64,000 bases of DNA. Origin: Streptomyces puniciscabiei (lineage in GTDB: Bacteria > Actinomycetota > Actinomycetes > Streptomycetales > Streptomycetaceae). Below, one piece after another: positions 28,907-36,551 of the stretch. The position numbers and the translations under genes are program-made. The stretch is taken from positions 434,001-498,000 of the forward strand of contig NZ_VFNX01000001.1 of the NCBI RefSeq assembly GCF_006715785.1, given 5' to 3'. The number at the start of each line of letters is the position of its first letter. Position 1 is the stretch's first letter. The notes under the pieces are model-generated. The model searched no databases. It saw nothing but the letters and a program-made list of their open reading frames with translations, and was not told where the DNA came from.

Positions 28907-28984
28907 TGCAACCGATCCATTCCGGGTGCCCTCAAAAACGCCGTCGACTGGGCCATCCGCCCCTGGGGAAGCAACTCATTCGCG
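28907..28984 (+). pseudogene. NADPH-dependent FMN reductase fragment
   Basis: CNRSIPGALKNAVDWAIRPW then GSNSFA matches the core of NADPH-dependent FMN reductases (YN.SIPG.LKNAIDW). Only 26 residues remain, fused on the left to the TRIC-like gene and on the right to an acyl-CoA-dehydrogenase-like gene. Confidence 0.65.
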
Positions 28985-29620
28985 CAAGTCGTCGGCCTCG
29001 CCAGCACCGGCAGCAAGGACGTCGTCAAGGACGCCTTCGTCCCTGACCAGCGCACCCTGGATGCCCGTGAGGTCAGCGAAGGCATCCTCGCCGAGCGCAA
29101 CCGGCCCGGGAACCCGCTGTACGCGATGCCGTTCGGCGTCCTGTTCTCCAGCGCGATCAGCGCCGCCGCCCTCGGCATCGCCGAGGGCGCGCACTTGCCG
29201 CATTCCTGACCTACACCCGTCAGCGCATCACCATCGCCGACAGCCGCGCCGCTGAGGACCCGCACCAGCCCACCGGTCTGGGCGAGGCCGCAGCCGACCT
29301 GGACGCCAGCCGTAGCCACCTGTTGTCCACCATGGACCGGATGTACGAGGACGTCCTCGCAGGCCGGACCAACGGCATCTAGGCCCGGGCCGCGGCCCGC
29401 CGCAACCAGGTCCGCGCATCCCGCCGCGCAACCGACGCCGTCGACGAACTCTTCCGCCGCGCCGGCGGCGGCTCCCTCCGCCTCGACCAGTCCCTGCAGC
29501 GCCACTGGCGCGACGTCCACGCCACGATGAACCACCTACGTAACGTCGCCGACAGCATCTACGAAGGCTGGTCCCGCGACCAGTTCGGACTGCCGGCCGG
29601 CATACGCGTCCTGGTCTGAC
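28985..29620 (+). pseudogene. Acyl-CoA dehydrogenase-fold flavin monooxygenase, C-terminal remnant
   Basis: It begins VVGLASTGSKDVVKDAFVPD (the conserved GTGS...VFVP region), then AERNRPGNPLYAMPFGVLFS, AISAAALGIAEGA. At about 29205 the frame shifts and continues LTYTRQRITIADSRAAEDPH, STMDRMYEDVLAGRTNGI, a TAG near 29380, then RNQVRASRRATDAVDELFRR, AGGGSLRLDQSLQRHWRDVH. This is the C-terminal half of a DszC/HsaA-like enzyme. It is N-terminally truncated with a frameshift and a stop. Confidence 0.8.
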
Positions 29621-29632
29621 CCTCCCCTGAAC

Positions 29633-29671
29633 ACTCCTGCCGCGACCTACCGCACCGGTGGCGGCAGGAGT
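29633..29671 (+). terminator. Strong hairpin
   Basis: ACTCCTGCCGC (29633-29643) and GCGGCAGGAGT (29661-29671) form a perfect 11-bp stem, 13 bases after the stop of the dead flavin enzyme. The bases from here to 29887 contain nothing else I can identify. Confidence 0.6.
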
Positions 29672-29887
29672 CCTGACACGACGCCGGCCGCACCCCTGGC
29701 CAGGGTCGACCGCAGCCCGGACTAGTGCCGTTGCCACCACTGCACGAGCTGTCGGAAGCGAGCGGCGAGTGGCCGGCGCCTGTCCTCGGATTGTCCTTGG
29801 CCGGACTGGCCGGTGCCGGCGTGTGCCGCTTCGATCTGTCTCGGCGTCCATCGTTCGAGGCGTGTCGGTCGCATAGGCGCGAGGGGG

Positions 29888-30415
29888 TCATTGGGGACGG
29901 CGTCTGAAGACGACCATCCGCAGGACCGTGAAGCGCACCACGGTCACCAGGGCGAAGCTCGGCGCAAGTACCAGGGTCTCCGCTGCCGGTGAGGCGGTGG
30001 GCCGGTAGTGACGGAAGAGCAGGACAGCGCCTGAGGTGACCAGGTACGCCAGGACGAACAGGCCGCCTGCGGTCAGATGCGCCTGGAGGACGCGGACCCG
30101 GGACTCGCGAAAGGTCAGTCGGCGGTTGGCCTCCGTGTTGAGGACGGTGACGACAAGCAGGGAGGTGAAATTGGCCAGGATGGGCTGCGACCACTGGCGC
30201 AGAACCCAGTACAGCATGGCCTGGGCCACAGTGGAGGCGACGCCGATCACGACGAACCAGAACACTTCCCGGGTCAGCGAGGTGCGGCTGAGCCAGGTGG
30301 TGGCGCTGCGCCGTGCGCTGAGGCGTCGCACCCCACCATCATGAGGCCGCCGTGCGGCCCGTCGAGTCGTGCGCAGCGCCGGTTGAACCGTTCGCCTGAC
30401 GACGGACACGCGCAT
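29888..30415 (-). CDS. GtrA-like membrane protein
   Basis: 175 residues. An Arg-rich N-terminus (about 1-45) is followed by four predicted helices: VFWFVVIGVASTVAQAMLYW, ILANFTSLLVVTVLNTEANR, LFVLAYLVTSGAVLLF, FALVTVVRFTVLRMVVF. The NTEANRRLTF motif between helices two and three is typical of GtrA-like flippases, which move polyprenyl-linked sugars across the membrane. Divergent from the molybdo-cytochrome operon. The GT2-family enzyme at 44961 is a plausible but distant functional partner. Confidence 0.85.
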   Translation of the reverse strand: MRVSVVRRTVQPALRTTRRAARRPHDGGVRRLSARRSATTWLSRTSLTREVFWFVVIGVASTVAQAMLYWVLRQWSQPILANFTSLLVVTVLNTEANRRLTFRESRVRVLQAHLTAGGLFVLAYLVTSGAVLLFRHYRPTASPAAETLVLAPSFALVTVVRFTVLRMVVFRRRPQ

Positions 30416-30542
30416 GCACGACAGGCGCGGAGAGCCGACCCGATCTGTGCCGGTTTGTAGCTGACGATGTGACAGGAACTGACGGAGCTGCGGGGTTCGA
30501 TCCCCAGGTTGAGAGACGGCCCGAGGACAGGGGAGGCAGTCG

Positions 30543-31976
30543 TTGGACAGTGGCGGACGGCCACCGGCTGCGGGCTCCGGCGGGCCGCAGCGGCGGGGAT
30601 CGGACGAGGGTCACGCGCAGGGGCGCCTCGATCGCGTTCGCGCTGCCGCGGCGGCGCGGGCCACCAAGGGGGCCGCTCATACCAGGGCCCTCGTGCGCCG
30701 GGTCGAGCGGACTCCTCCGCCCCCGGGTCCGTTCCGCCCTGGATTCTGGCGCAGTCCGATCCGCGGGCCTTGGCTGACATCGGTGTTCGGACTGGTCCTC
30801 CTGATCGGCATTCCGCTGCTGTTCGTCACCGGACTGCTCTCCTACGCCGCCTACAACCCCGGGCTGAGCCCCTTCAACGACGAGACCCCCGACAAGGGTG
30901 TCCTGGGCTTCTACCTCTTCAGCTGGCCCACGCACCCGTACTGGCTGTACCGGCTGCTTCAGGGCGTGCACGTGACGCTGGGCGTGGTGCTGGTGCCGGT
31001 GCTGCTGGCCAAGTTGTGGTCGGTGATCCCAAAGCTGTTCGAATGGCTTCCGGTACGCTCCATCGCCCACGGCCTGGAGAGACTGTCCCTGCTGATGCTG
31101 GTCGGCGGCGTCATCTTCGAATTCGTCACCGGCATCTTCAACATCCAGCTCTACTACGTCTTCCCGGGCTCGTTCTACCGCCTGCACTTCTACGGCGCCT
31201 GGGTGTTCATCGCCGCCTTCGTCGTCCACGTGTGCCTGAGACTCGGCCGGATGACACGGGCACTGCGCTCACGCAACCTGGGCACCGAACTGCGCACCGA
31301 CCTCGCCCACACCGTGCCCGAACCACCCGATCCCGACGGCCTGGTGGCAACCGCGCCCGCACCGCCCACGATGACCCGCCGCGGCGCGGTGGGCATGGTG
31401 GGAGCGGGATCGCTGCTCCTCCTCGTCGTGACCGCCGGACAGAGCATCGGCGGCCGGCTGCGCGGCACAGCGCTGCTCGCGCCGCACAACCGCAACCCCG
31501 GCAGCGGGCCGCACAGCTTCCAGATCAACAAGACGGCGGCGAAAGTGGGCATCACCCCCGCGCTCGTCGGCCCCACCTGGCGGCTGGAGGTCCACGGACA
31601 CGGAGCGCCACGGGTCTTCACCCGCGAGCAGCTCCTGGCGATGCCCCAGCACGCCGCCGCACTGCCGATCGCCTGTGTGGAGGGATGGTCCACCGAGGAC
31701 CAGCACTGGAGCGGCCTGCGGCTGGCCGACCTCGCCGCTCTGGCCGGACTGCCCGACGCCGCAAGCGTCCTGGTCCAGTCCATTCAACCCCCCGGCCCCT
31801 TCACCCGGGTGGTGCTGCGCGGCAACCAGATCCACGACCCGCGAGCGCTGCTCGCCCTCCGCGTCAACGGCGCGGACCTCTCACTCGACCACGGCTACCC
31901 GGCCCGCATCATCGTCCCGGCCAACCCCGGCGTGAACAACACCAAGTGGGTCCACCGGCTCACCTTCAGGGCGTGA
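30543..31976 (+). CDS. Membrane cytochrome b fused to molybdopterin oxidoreductase
   Basis: 477 residues. Four helices at about 77-245 (WLTSVFGLVLLIGIPLLFVT, VHVTLGVVLVPVLLAKLWSV, LMLVGGVIFEFVTGIFNIQL, FYGAWVFIAAFVVHVCL) carry histidines able to bind b-type haem. A fifth helix preceded by TMTRRGAVGMVGAG resembles a Tat signal. A sulfite-oxidase-fold domain at about 325-477 has ALPIACVEGWS, where the cysteine should bind molybdenum. The layout is like MsrQ plus MsrP in one chain. The start is uncertain: TTG 30543 opens the frame, and the first 60 residues are disordered. Confidence 0.88.
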   Translation: MDSGGRPPAAGSGGPQRRGSDEGHAQGRLDRVRAAAAARATKGAAHTRALVRRVERTPPPPGPFRPGFWRSPIRGPWLTSVFGLVLLIGIPLLFVTGLLSYAAYNPGLSPFNDETPDKGVLGFYLFSWPTHPYWLYRLLQGVHVTLGVVLVPVLLAKLWSVIPKLFEWLPVRSIAHGLERLSLLMLVGGVIFEFVTGIFNIQLYYVFPGSFYRLHFYGAWVFIAAFVVHVCLRLGRMTRALRSRNLGTELRTDLAHTVPEPPDPDGLVATAPAPPTMTRRGAVGMVGAGSLLLLVVTAGQSIGGRLRGTALLAPHNRNPGSGPHSFQINKTAAKVGITPALVGPTWRLEVHGHGAPRVFTREQLLAMPQHAAALPIACVEGWSTEDQHWSGLRLADLAALAGLPDAASVLVQSIQPPGPFTRVVLRGNQIHDPRALLALRVNGADLSLDHGYPARIIVPANPGVNNTKWVHRLTFRA

Positions 31977-31978
31977 CG

Positions 31979-32482
31979 ATGACACGATTCGCACGCTGGT
32001 ACGGCTCCGGGCCCCTGCATCTGCTCGTCCTGATCGCCTCGTTCGCCCTGACCGGCTACGCCATGGTGCGCCTGTTCGCCGTCCAGCCCTGGGAGGTGGC
32101 GATCTGGTTCGTCGGTGCGGCGATCCTCCACGACCTCATCCTGCTGCCCCTGTACTCGCTGGCCGACCTGTCGGCCTTCTCAGTGCTGCGGCACCGAGCC
32201 GTCGACAGGCCGACGGTGCCGTGGATCAACTACCTGCGCGTCCCCGTCTTCCTGTCAGGTCTGCTCCTGCTGGTCTGGTTCCCCCTCGTCCTCCGTCTGG
32301 CGGGCCCCTACCCCGGCGACACCGGGCTGTCCGACGGCGTCTACCTCGGCCGATGGCTGGCGATCACCGGCGCACTCTTCGCCGCCTCCGCCGTGGCCTT
32401 CGCGATGAGACTGCGCCGCCTGAGGCGGGCCGGCCGCGGCGACAAGAACCGACCCGCCGCAGGGCACGGCGCAGCACCGTGA
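31979..32482 (+). CDS. Four-helix membrane protein of the molybdo-cytochrome operon
   Basis: 167 residues from ATG 31979, two bases after the oxidoreductase stop. Helices: LHLLVLIASFALTGYAMVRL, VAIWFVGAAILHDLILLPLY, LRVPVFLSGLLLLVWFPLVL, WLAITGALFAASAVAFAMRL. AAILHDLILLPLYSLAD recurs in the shorter protein at 49511 as GAVVLHDALVAPLVLL, so both operons carry the family. Its stop overlaps the methyltransferase start (GTGA). Function unknown; possibly a subunit or electron-entry partner. Confidence 0.85.
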   Translation: MTRFARWYGSGPLHLLVLIASFALTGYAMVRLFAVQPWEVAIWFVGAAILHDLILLPLYSLADLSAFSVLRHRAVDRPTVPWINYLRVPVFLSGLLLLVWFPLVLRLAGPYPGDTGLSDGVYLGRWLAITGALFAASAVAFAMRLRRLRRAGRGDKNRPAAGHGAAP

Positions 32483-33216
32483 CAACGGACGAGGGCGAAC
32501 TGTACGACGCCGACGAGGACCCCTACGCGCTCGCCCTGCGCCCCGGCCGAGAACCGGTGTACCTACGGCTGGCCGACGGGCGCCGGATCCGGATGCCGGT
32601 ACACCGCTGGCACGAGCAGCCCACGGCAGCCGACAAGACCGTACTGGAACGCTGCATCGGCCCCGTCCTCGACGTCGGGTGCGGCCCGGGCCGCATGTGC
32701 AGAGCACTCCTGAGCCGGGGGGTCTTCGCCCTCGGGGTCGACATCGCGCCTCGCGCGGTCGCACTGACCACCACCATAGGCGGGCTCGCACTGTGCCGAT
32801 CGGTCTTCGACCGACTGCCCGCAGAGAGAGGCTGGCAGACGGTGCTGCTCATCGACGGCAACATCGGCATCGGTGGCGATCCTCGTGGCCTGCTGCGCCG
32901 CTTCGACGGCCTCGTCGCCCCCACCGGGCGCCTCGTCGTCGAGGTCGACCCCGACGACGTCGAGGAACAGTGCACCGCCCGGTTCGAGGACCTCCACGGC
33001 CGGACCGGTCCGTTCTTTCCCTGGGCACGGCTCGGGCGACGAGCCCTCCGCAGGATCGCCGCCAACCTTGCTCTCAGCGTCACCGATCAGTGGACGAGCG
33101 GGCACCGCTGCTTTGCCACTCTCACTCACCAGGGAACATCCTGTGACCGCCCCGACACGGGCCCCGCAGTGACGGACGCCGGCCGGACCGAGTCGGACGG
33201 CCGGGCCGCTCGATGA
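32479..33216 (+). CDS. Class I SAM-dependent methyltransferase
   Basis: 245 residues from GTG 32479, overlapping the preceding stop. The N-terminal LYDADEDPYALALRPGREPV precedes SAM motif I, GPVLDVGCGPGRMCRALLSR, and the unusual post-motif LLIDGNIGIGGDPRGLLRRF. It has the same family signature as the methyltransferase at 43457. The C-terminal 30 residues are disordered. Third gene of the operon; the substrate is unknown and probably envelope-related. Confidence 0.9.
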   Translation: MTTDEGELYDADEDPYALALRPGREPVYLRLADGRRIRMPVHRWHEQPTAADKTVLERCIGPVLDVGCGPGRMCRALLSRGVFALGVDIAPRAVALTTTIGGLALCRSVFDRLPAERGWQTVLLIDGNIGIGGDPRGLLRRFDGLVAPTGRLVVEVDPDDVEEQCTARFEDLHGRTGPFFPWARLGRRALRRIAANLALSVTDQWTSGHRCFATLTHQGTSCDRPDTGPAVTDAGRTESDGRAAR

Positions 33217-33317
33217 TGACGCCGCGATGCTGCTGCACTGCTACCACAGTCATGCGGAAGGAAAGTCTGTTCGCATCGAGTGAGAAGGCAGTGGCATCGG
33301 CAAGGTAGAAAGGACAC

Positions 33318-33854
33318 ATGCCGGAGCGCGAGCCCCCTGTGGGAAGCATGGACGACGTTGATGCGGTCACCCGGGCGGTCCTGACCGCGTCCCGGCTGCT
33401 GGTAGCGGTCTCCGCCCGTTCCCTCGCCGAGGTCGAGGAGCGTGTGACCCTCCCGCAGTTCCGGATGCTGGTCGTTCTGGCCACCCGAGGGGAGACCAAG
33501 CTGGTCGCGCTCGCCGAGCTGCTCCAGGTTGCGCCCTCCACCGCCATGCGCATGGTCGACCGGCTCATCGCCGCCGGACTCGCCGACCGCAAGGCCAATC
33601 CCTCCAACCGCCGCGAGACTCTGCTGTGGCTGACCGAGGAAGGCCGGCGCACCGTCGAGGAAGTCACCGCCCGGCGTCGCGCCGAGATCGCCGACATCGT
33701 CGAAAGGCTCCGCCCGACCGAGCGCCTCGCGCTCGTCGAGGCCCTCAACGCCTTCAACGAAGCGGGAGGCGAGCCCTTGGCCCCGGCGGCGGACGACCCC
33801 GAGCCGCACCCGCTCGGCTGGATCGTGGACGGAGCGATGGCGCACGACGCCTGA
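33318..33854 (+). CDS. MarR-family transcriptional regulator
   Basis: 178 residues. Winged helix at about 45-125: VTLPQFRMLVVLATRGETKL, VALAELLQVAPSTAMRMVDR, LIAAGLADRKANPSNRRETL, LWLTEEGRRTVEEV. MarR proteins bind palindromic operators and respond to small ligands. Three copies of a TTTGCA-N3-TGCAAA palindrome lie in front of the next genes (SPW protein, ClC channel, FAD monooxygenase), making it their likely regulator, although none is seen before its own gene. ATG 33318 has GAAAGGA upstream. Confidence 0.92.
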   Translation: MPEREPPVGSMDDVDAVTRAVLTASRLLVAVSARSLAEVEERVTLPQFRMLVVLATRGETKLVALAELLQVAPSTAMRMVDRLIAAGLADRKANPSNRRETLLWLTEEGRRTVEEVTARRRAEIADIVERLRPTERLALVEALNAFNEAGGEPLAPAADDPEPHPLGWIVDGAMAHDA

Positions 33855-33867
33855 CACGGCACGGCAG

Positions 33868-33886
33868 CCGGTCACGGTATGACCGG
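33868..33886. terminator. Bidirectional hairpin
   Basis: CCGGTCA and TGACCGG form a 7-bp stem with a 5-base loop between the convergent MarR and SPW-protein genes. Confidence 0.5.
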
Positions 33887-33898
33887 GGTCCGTGGCGT

Positions 33899-34294
33899 CT
33901 ACCCCGATGAGTCGGGAGCCCGATTCGCGGCGATCACACCAAGCAGGCACACGGCGCCGCCCGTACACGTGTTGCTCCACACGATCCCGGCCGACACGCC
34001 ATGGGATGCCGTCACGACCGCCGGGGAGAGGATCAGCCAGAAGCCGAGCGGCACCAGGGTCCATGCGAATCGGTGCATCCGCTGGGGCGCGAGGGGGGTT
34101 CCGAGAGCGAGCAGGGCGACGCCGAGCCCCATGATCAGGTTGTTCGCCGTGAGATACGGGTTCGTCCTGTAGAAGTGAATCACCCAGGGCGAGACCGCCG
34201 TATAGATGCCGGCCAGCAGCATGAGCCCCTCGACGACGATTGCCGGGCTGCTTGTGGTCGCCACCTCGCGGCCAGCCCGGCGTGGATACGACAT
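33899..34294 (-). CDS. SPW-repeat membrane protein
   Basis: 131 residues with four helices. The first half carries GLMLLAGIYTAVSPWVIHFY, the SPW signature; the second has FWLILSPAVVTASHGVSAGI in the equivalent place. SPW proteins are small membrane proteins of unknown function. ATG 34294 has GGGGTGG upstream; GTG 34303 is an alternative. A TTTCCA-GTA-TGCAAA operator-like site sits 29-43 bases upstream. Confidence 0.8.
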   Translation of the reverse strand: MSYPRRAGREVATTSSPAIVVEGLMLLAGIYTAVSPWVIHFYRTNPYLTANNLIMGLGVALLALGTPLAPQRMHRFAWTLVPLGFWLILSPAVVTASHGVSAGIVWSNTCTGGAVCLLGVIAANRAPDSSG

Positions 34295-34322
34295 GGCAGC
34301 CACCCCGTCTCACATGGCGACG

Positions 34323-34337
34323 TTTCCAGTATGCAAA
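34323..34337. promoter_or_regulatory. Operator-like palindrome (degenerate copy)
   Basis: TTTCCA-GTA-TGCAAA matches the perfect sites at 36249 and 36504 except for one base in the left arm. It lies just upstream of the SPW membrane protein gene. Confidence 0.5.
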
Positions 34338-34441
34338 GAAAGTCCGTATTGGTCTGTCCGCAGCTGTCGTATCCGCTCCTTCCAGCCGGATCAGACCAGC
34401 CGGCCATTGACCGCCAGGCCGTGAAGAGCCCCGGTGGGTGC

Positions 34442-36232
34442 TCAGGCGGGCGCGTGCACCGCGCGCAACGCGCTCTGGTGGCTGAGCCAGCCCACCGGCT
34501 TGCCCTGCTCGGCGTCGAGCACGGGTATCCCGGTTCCGGCGGCCGACAGCAGGGTGTGCAGTGCCTGTGCGAGGGGCTGGTCGACGGTGACCGGTGCGGG
34601 CGGCGCGGCGAGCTGTCCGACCAGTGCCGGGGTGCCTCCCGGCTGTTCCGCGAGAGCCTCGGCCACCGCCTGCGCCGTGACGATGCCGGCGTACTGGCCG
34701 GTGTCGTCCACGACCGGGAGGGCACCGTGGCCCGAGAGGCTGAGCAGGTCGGCAGCGTCGGCCAGGGACATGGTCGCGGGCAGGGCGGAGGGGAGCGGTT
34801 CCATGACGGTGCCGACGTGCTGGCCGCCGATCGCCGCCCCGGGGGCGGGGCCTTCGAGGTCGATGCCGCGGCGGCGCAGCTTGAGGGTGTAGATGGTGTC
34901 GCGGGAGAGCAGGCGGCTGGTGGCGGTGGCCAGCACGATGGCCAGCATCAGGGGCAGGATGATCGAGTACTCGCCGGTCAGCTCGAACAGGATGACCACG
35001 GCGGTGATCGGCGCCCGGGCCGCGCCGGCGAATGTCGCGCCCATGCCGATCAGGGCGTACGCGCCCACCGCGCCGGCCGTGCCGGGTATCAGGTCATGGA
35101 CGCCGACGCCGTACGCCGAGCCGAGCATCGCGCCGATGAACAGGCTGGGCGCGAAGACACCGCCCGAGCCGCCGATGCCGATGGTCAGGCTGGTCGCCAG
35201 CATCTTGCCGACCAGGAGCAGGAGTAGGAAGCCGACCGCGTAGCCGCCCTTGGTCGCCTCCTCCAGGACCGGGTAGCCGACGCCGTACATCTCCGGCAAG
35301 GTCAACAGCATCAGGCCGAGCGCCAGTCCGCCGACCGCCGGACGCAGCCACTCCGGGCCGCGCCACAGCCAGTCGCAGGCGTCCTCGACCAGGTACAGGA
35401 AGCGCGCGAAGCCCATCCCGACCACAGCGGCAACCACGCCGAGCAGGGCGAACAGCCCGTACTGGGCAAGGTGGTCGACGTGGAACGCGGGCAGGTTCAG
35501 GAAGGCGACATCGCCGAAGGACGCGCGTCCGATGATGCTCGCGGTGACGCTGGCCAGCACGGTCGCGCCGAAGGCTTCCGCACTGAAGGTACCGAGGATC
35601 AGTTCCATGGCGAAGAAGACACCGGCCAGGGGAGCGTTGAAGGTGGCCGCGATGCCGCCCGCCGCGCCGCAGGCGACCAGGAGCTTCGTGCGGCCCTCCG
35701 TCGCCCTCGTCACACGACCGAGGGTGGAGCCGAGCGCCGAGCCGATCTGCACGATCGGGCCCTCGCGGCCCACCGAGCCGCCGGAACCGATGGTCAGCGC
35801 GGAGGCGAGTGTCTTGACGACGGCGACCTTCGGGCTGATCCGGCCGCCGCGCTGGGCCACGGCCAGCATCACCTCCGGCACACCGTGCCCACGGGCCTCC
35901 TTGGCGAACCGGTTCACGAGCGGGCCGTAGAGCAGGCCGCCAATCACCGGGGTGAGCAGCACGAAGTACGGGCCCAGCCACGGCACGTGCGGATTGCTCG
36001 CGCCGGGGGACGCGGAGTAGTCGGAGTGACCGGACAGCAGACCGGTGAAGGTCTTGATGCACCAGCGGAAGACGACCGAACCTGCGCCGGCTCCGGCGCC
36101 GACCGCCACGGCAAGCGCCATCACACCCCAAGGGGCGTTCCGCGGGCTCGCGATCGTCGGCGCCGGTGTAAGGCTCTTTGCCGTCGTGTCGGCTCCTTGC
36201 TCTCTGTCCGCTGCTGCCCGTATGCCGCTCAT
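34442..36232 (-). CDS. ClC-family chloride channel/antiporter with CBS domains
   Basis: 596 residues. The ClC core at about 35-445 has the anion-binding motifs: GHGVPEV (in place of GSGIP), GSGGSVGREGPIVQIG with the gating glutamate of GREGP, and GGSGGVFAPSLFIGAMLGSA (GxFxP). Two C-terminal CBS domains follow at about 465-595 (GHGALPVVDDTGQYAGIVTA, AAGTGIPVLDAEQGKPVGWL). The gating glutamate suggests proton/chloride exchange. AAGGAAGG precedes ATG 36232, and a perfect palindrome lies right behind the RBS. Confidence 0.95.
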   Translation of the reverse strand: MSGIRAAADREQGADTTAKSLTPAPTIASPRNAPWGVMALAVAVGAGAGAGSVVFRWCIKTFTGLLSGHSDYSASPGASNPHVPWLGPYFVLLTPVIGGLLYGPLVNRFAKEARGHGVPEVMLAVAQRGGRISPKVAVVKTLASALTIGSGGSVGREGPIVQIGSALGSTLGRVTRATEGRTKLLVACGAAGGIAATFNAPLAGVFFAMELILGTFSAEAFGATVLASVTASIIGRASFGDVAFLNLPAFHVDHLAQYGLFALLGVVAAVVGMGFARFLYLVEDACDWLWRGPEWLRPAVGGLALGLMLLTLPEMYGVGYPVLEEATKGGYAVGFLLLLLVGKMLATSLTIGIGGSGGVFAPSLFIGAMLGSAYGVGVHDLIPGTAGAVGAYALIGMGATFAGAARAPITAVVILFELTGEYSIILPLMLAIVLATATSRLLSRDTIYTLKLRRRGIDLEGPAPGAAIGGQHVGTVMEPLPSALPATMSLADAADLLSLSGHGALPVVDDTGQYAGIVTAQAVAEALAEQPGGTPALVGQLAAPPAPVTVDQPLAQALHTLLSAAGTGIPVLDAEQGKPVGWLSHQSALRAVHAPA

Positions 36233-36248
36233 CGATTCACCTTCCTTA

Positions 36249-36267
36249 CTTTTGCATTATGCAAAAG
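36249..36267. promoter_or_regulatory. Perfect 19-bp palindromic operator before ClC gene
   Basis: CTTTTGCATTATGCAAAAG is a perfect 9-1-9 palindrome centred at 36258, 26 bases upstream of the ClC start. Same core as the sites at 36504 and 34323. Confidence 0.7.
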
Positions 36268-36503
36268 ATGTCAAGGGTGCGCATCACCTGCCCGCCCCTT
36301 GGGACCGAACGGCCCTCGAGACCCGCTCCCGTCCGCGCCGACAGCGCTTTCGCCGGCATTCCCTCGGTTCGGTCGGCCAATGCCGGGTGCGGCATGCCGC
36401 CTGCCTGGTCCTCGCATCCGTGGCGACGGCAGGCGACTTTCATCCGGTCGTCAGTCCGCTCCGGTGCGCGCTCGCTGTCCGCGGGCATTCTTGACGCCCG
36501 AGC

Positions 36504-36518
36504 TTTGCATGGTGCAAA
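36504..36518. promoter_or_regulatory. Palindromic operator before FAD monooxygenase
   Basis: TTTGCA-TGG-TGCAAA, centred about 41 bases before ATG 36552. It shares the TTTGCA-N3-TGCAAA core with the ClC site. The 280 bases between the divergent genes contain nothing else recognised. Confidence 0.65.
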
Positions 36519-36551
36519 ACTTAGGTGACGGAGAGAGGTGGTGCACACCGG

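Noticed and set aside
30490..30512. tRNA T-loop-like sequence (GGGGTTCGATCCCC)
   Set aside because: The T stem pairs only three bases, and no D-arm, anticodon arm, acceptor stem or CCA could be found around it.
30509..31978. Long open frame overlapping the molybdo-cytochrome gene in another frame
   Set aside because: Its composition is that of a shifted shadow frame; only the part from 31979 matches a real membrane protein.
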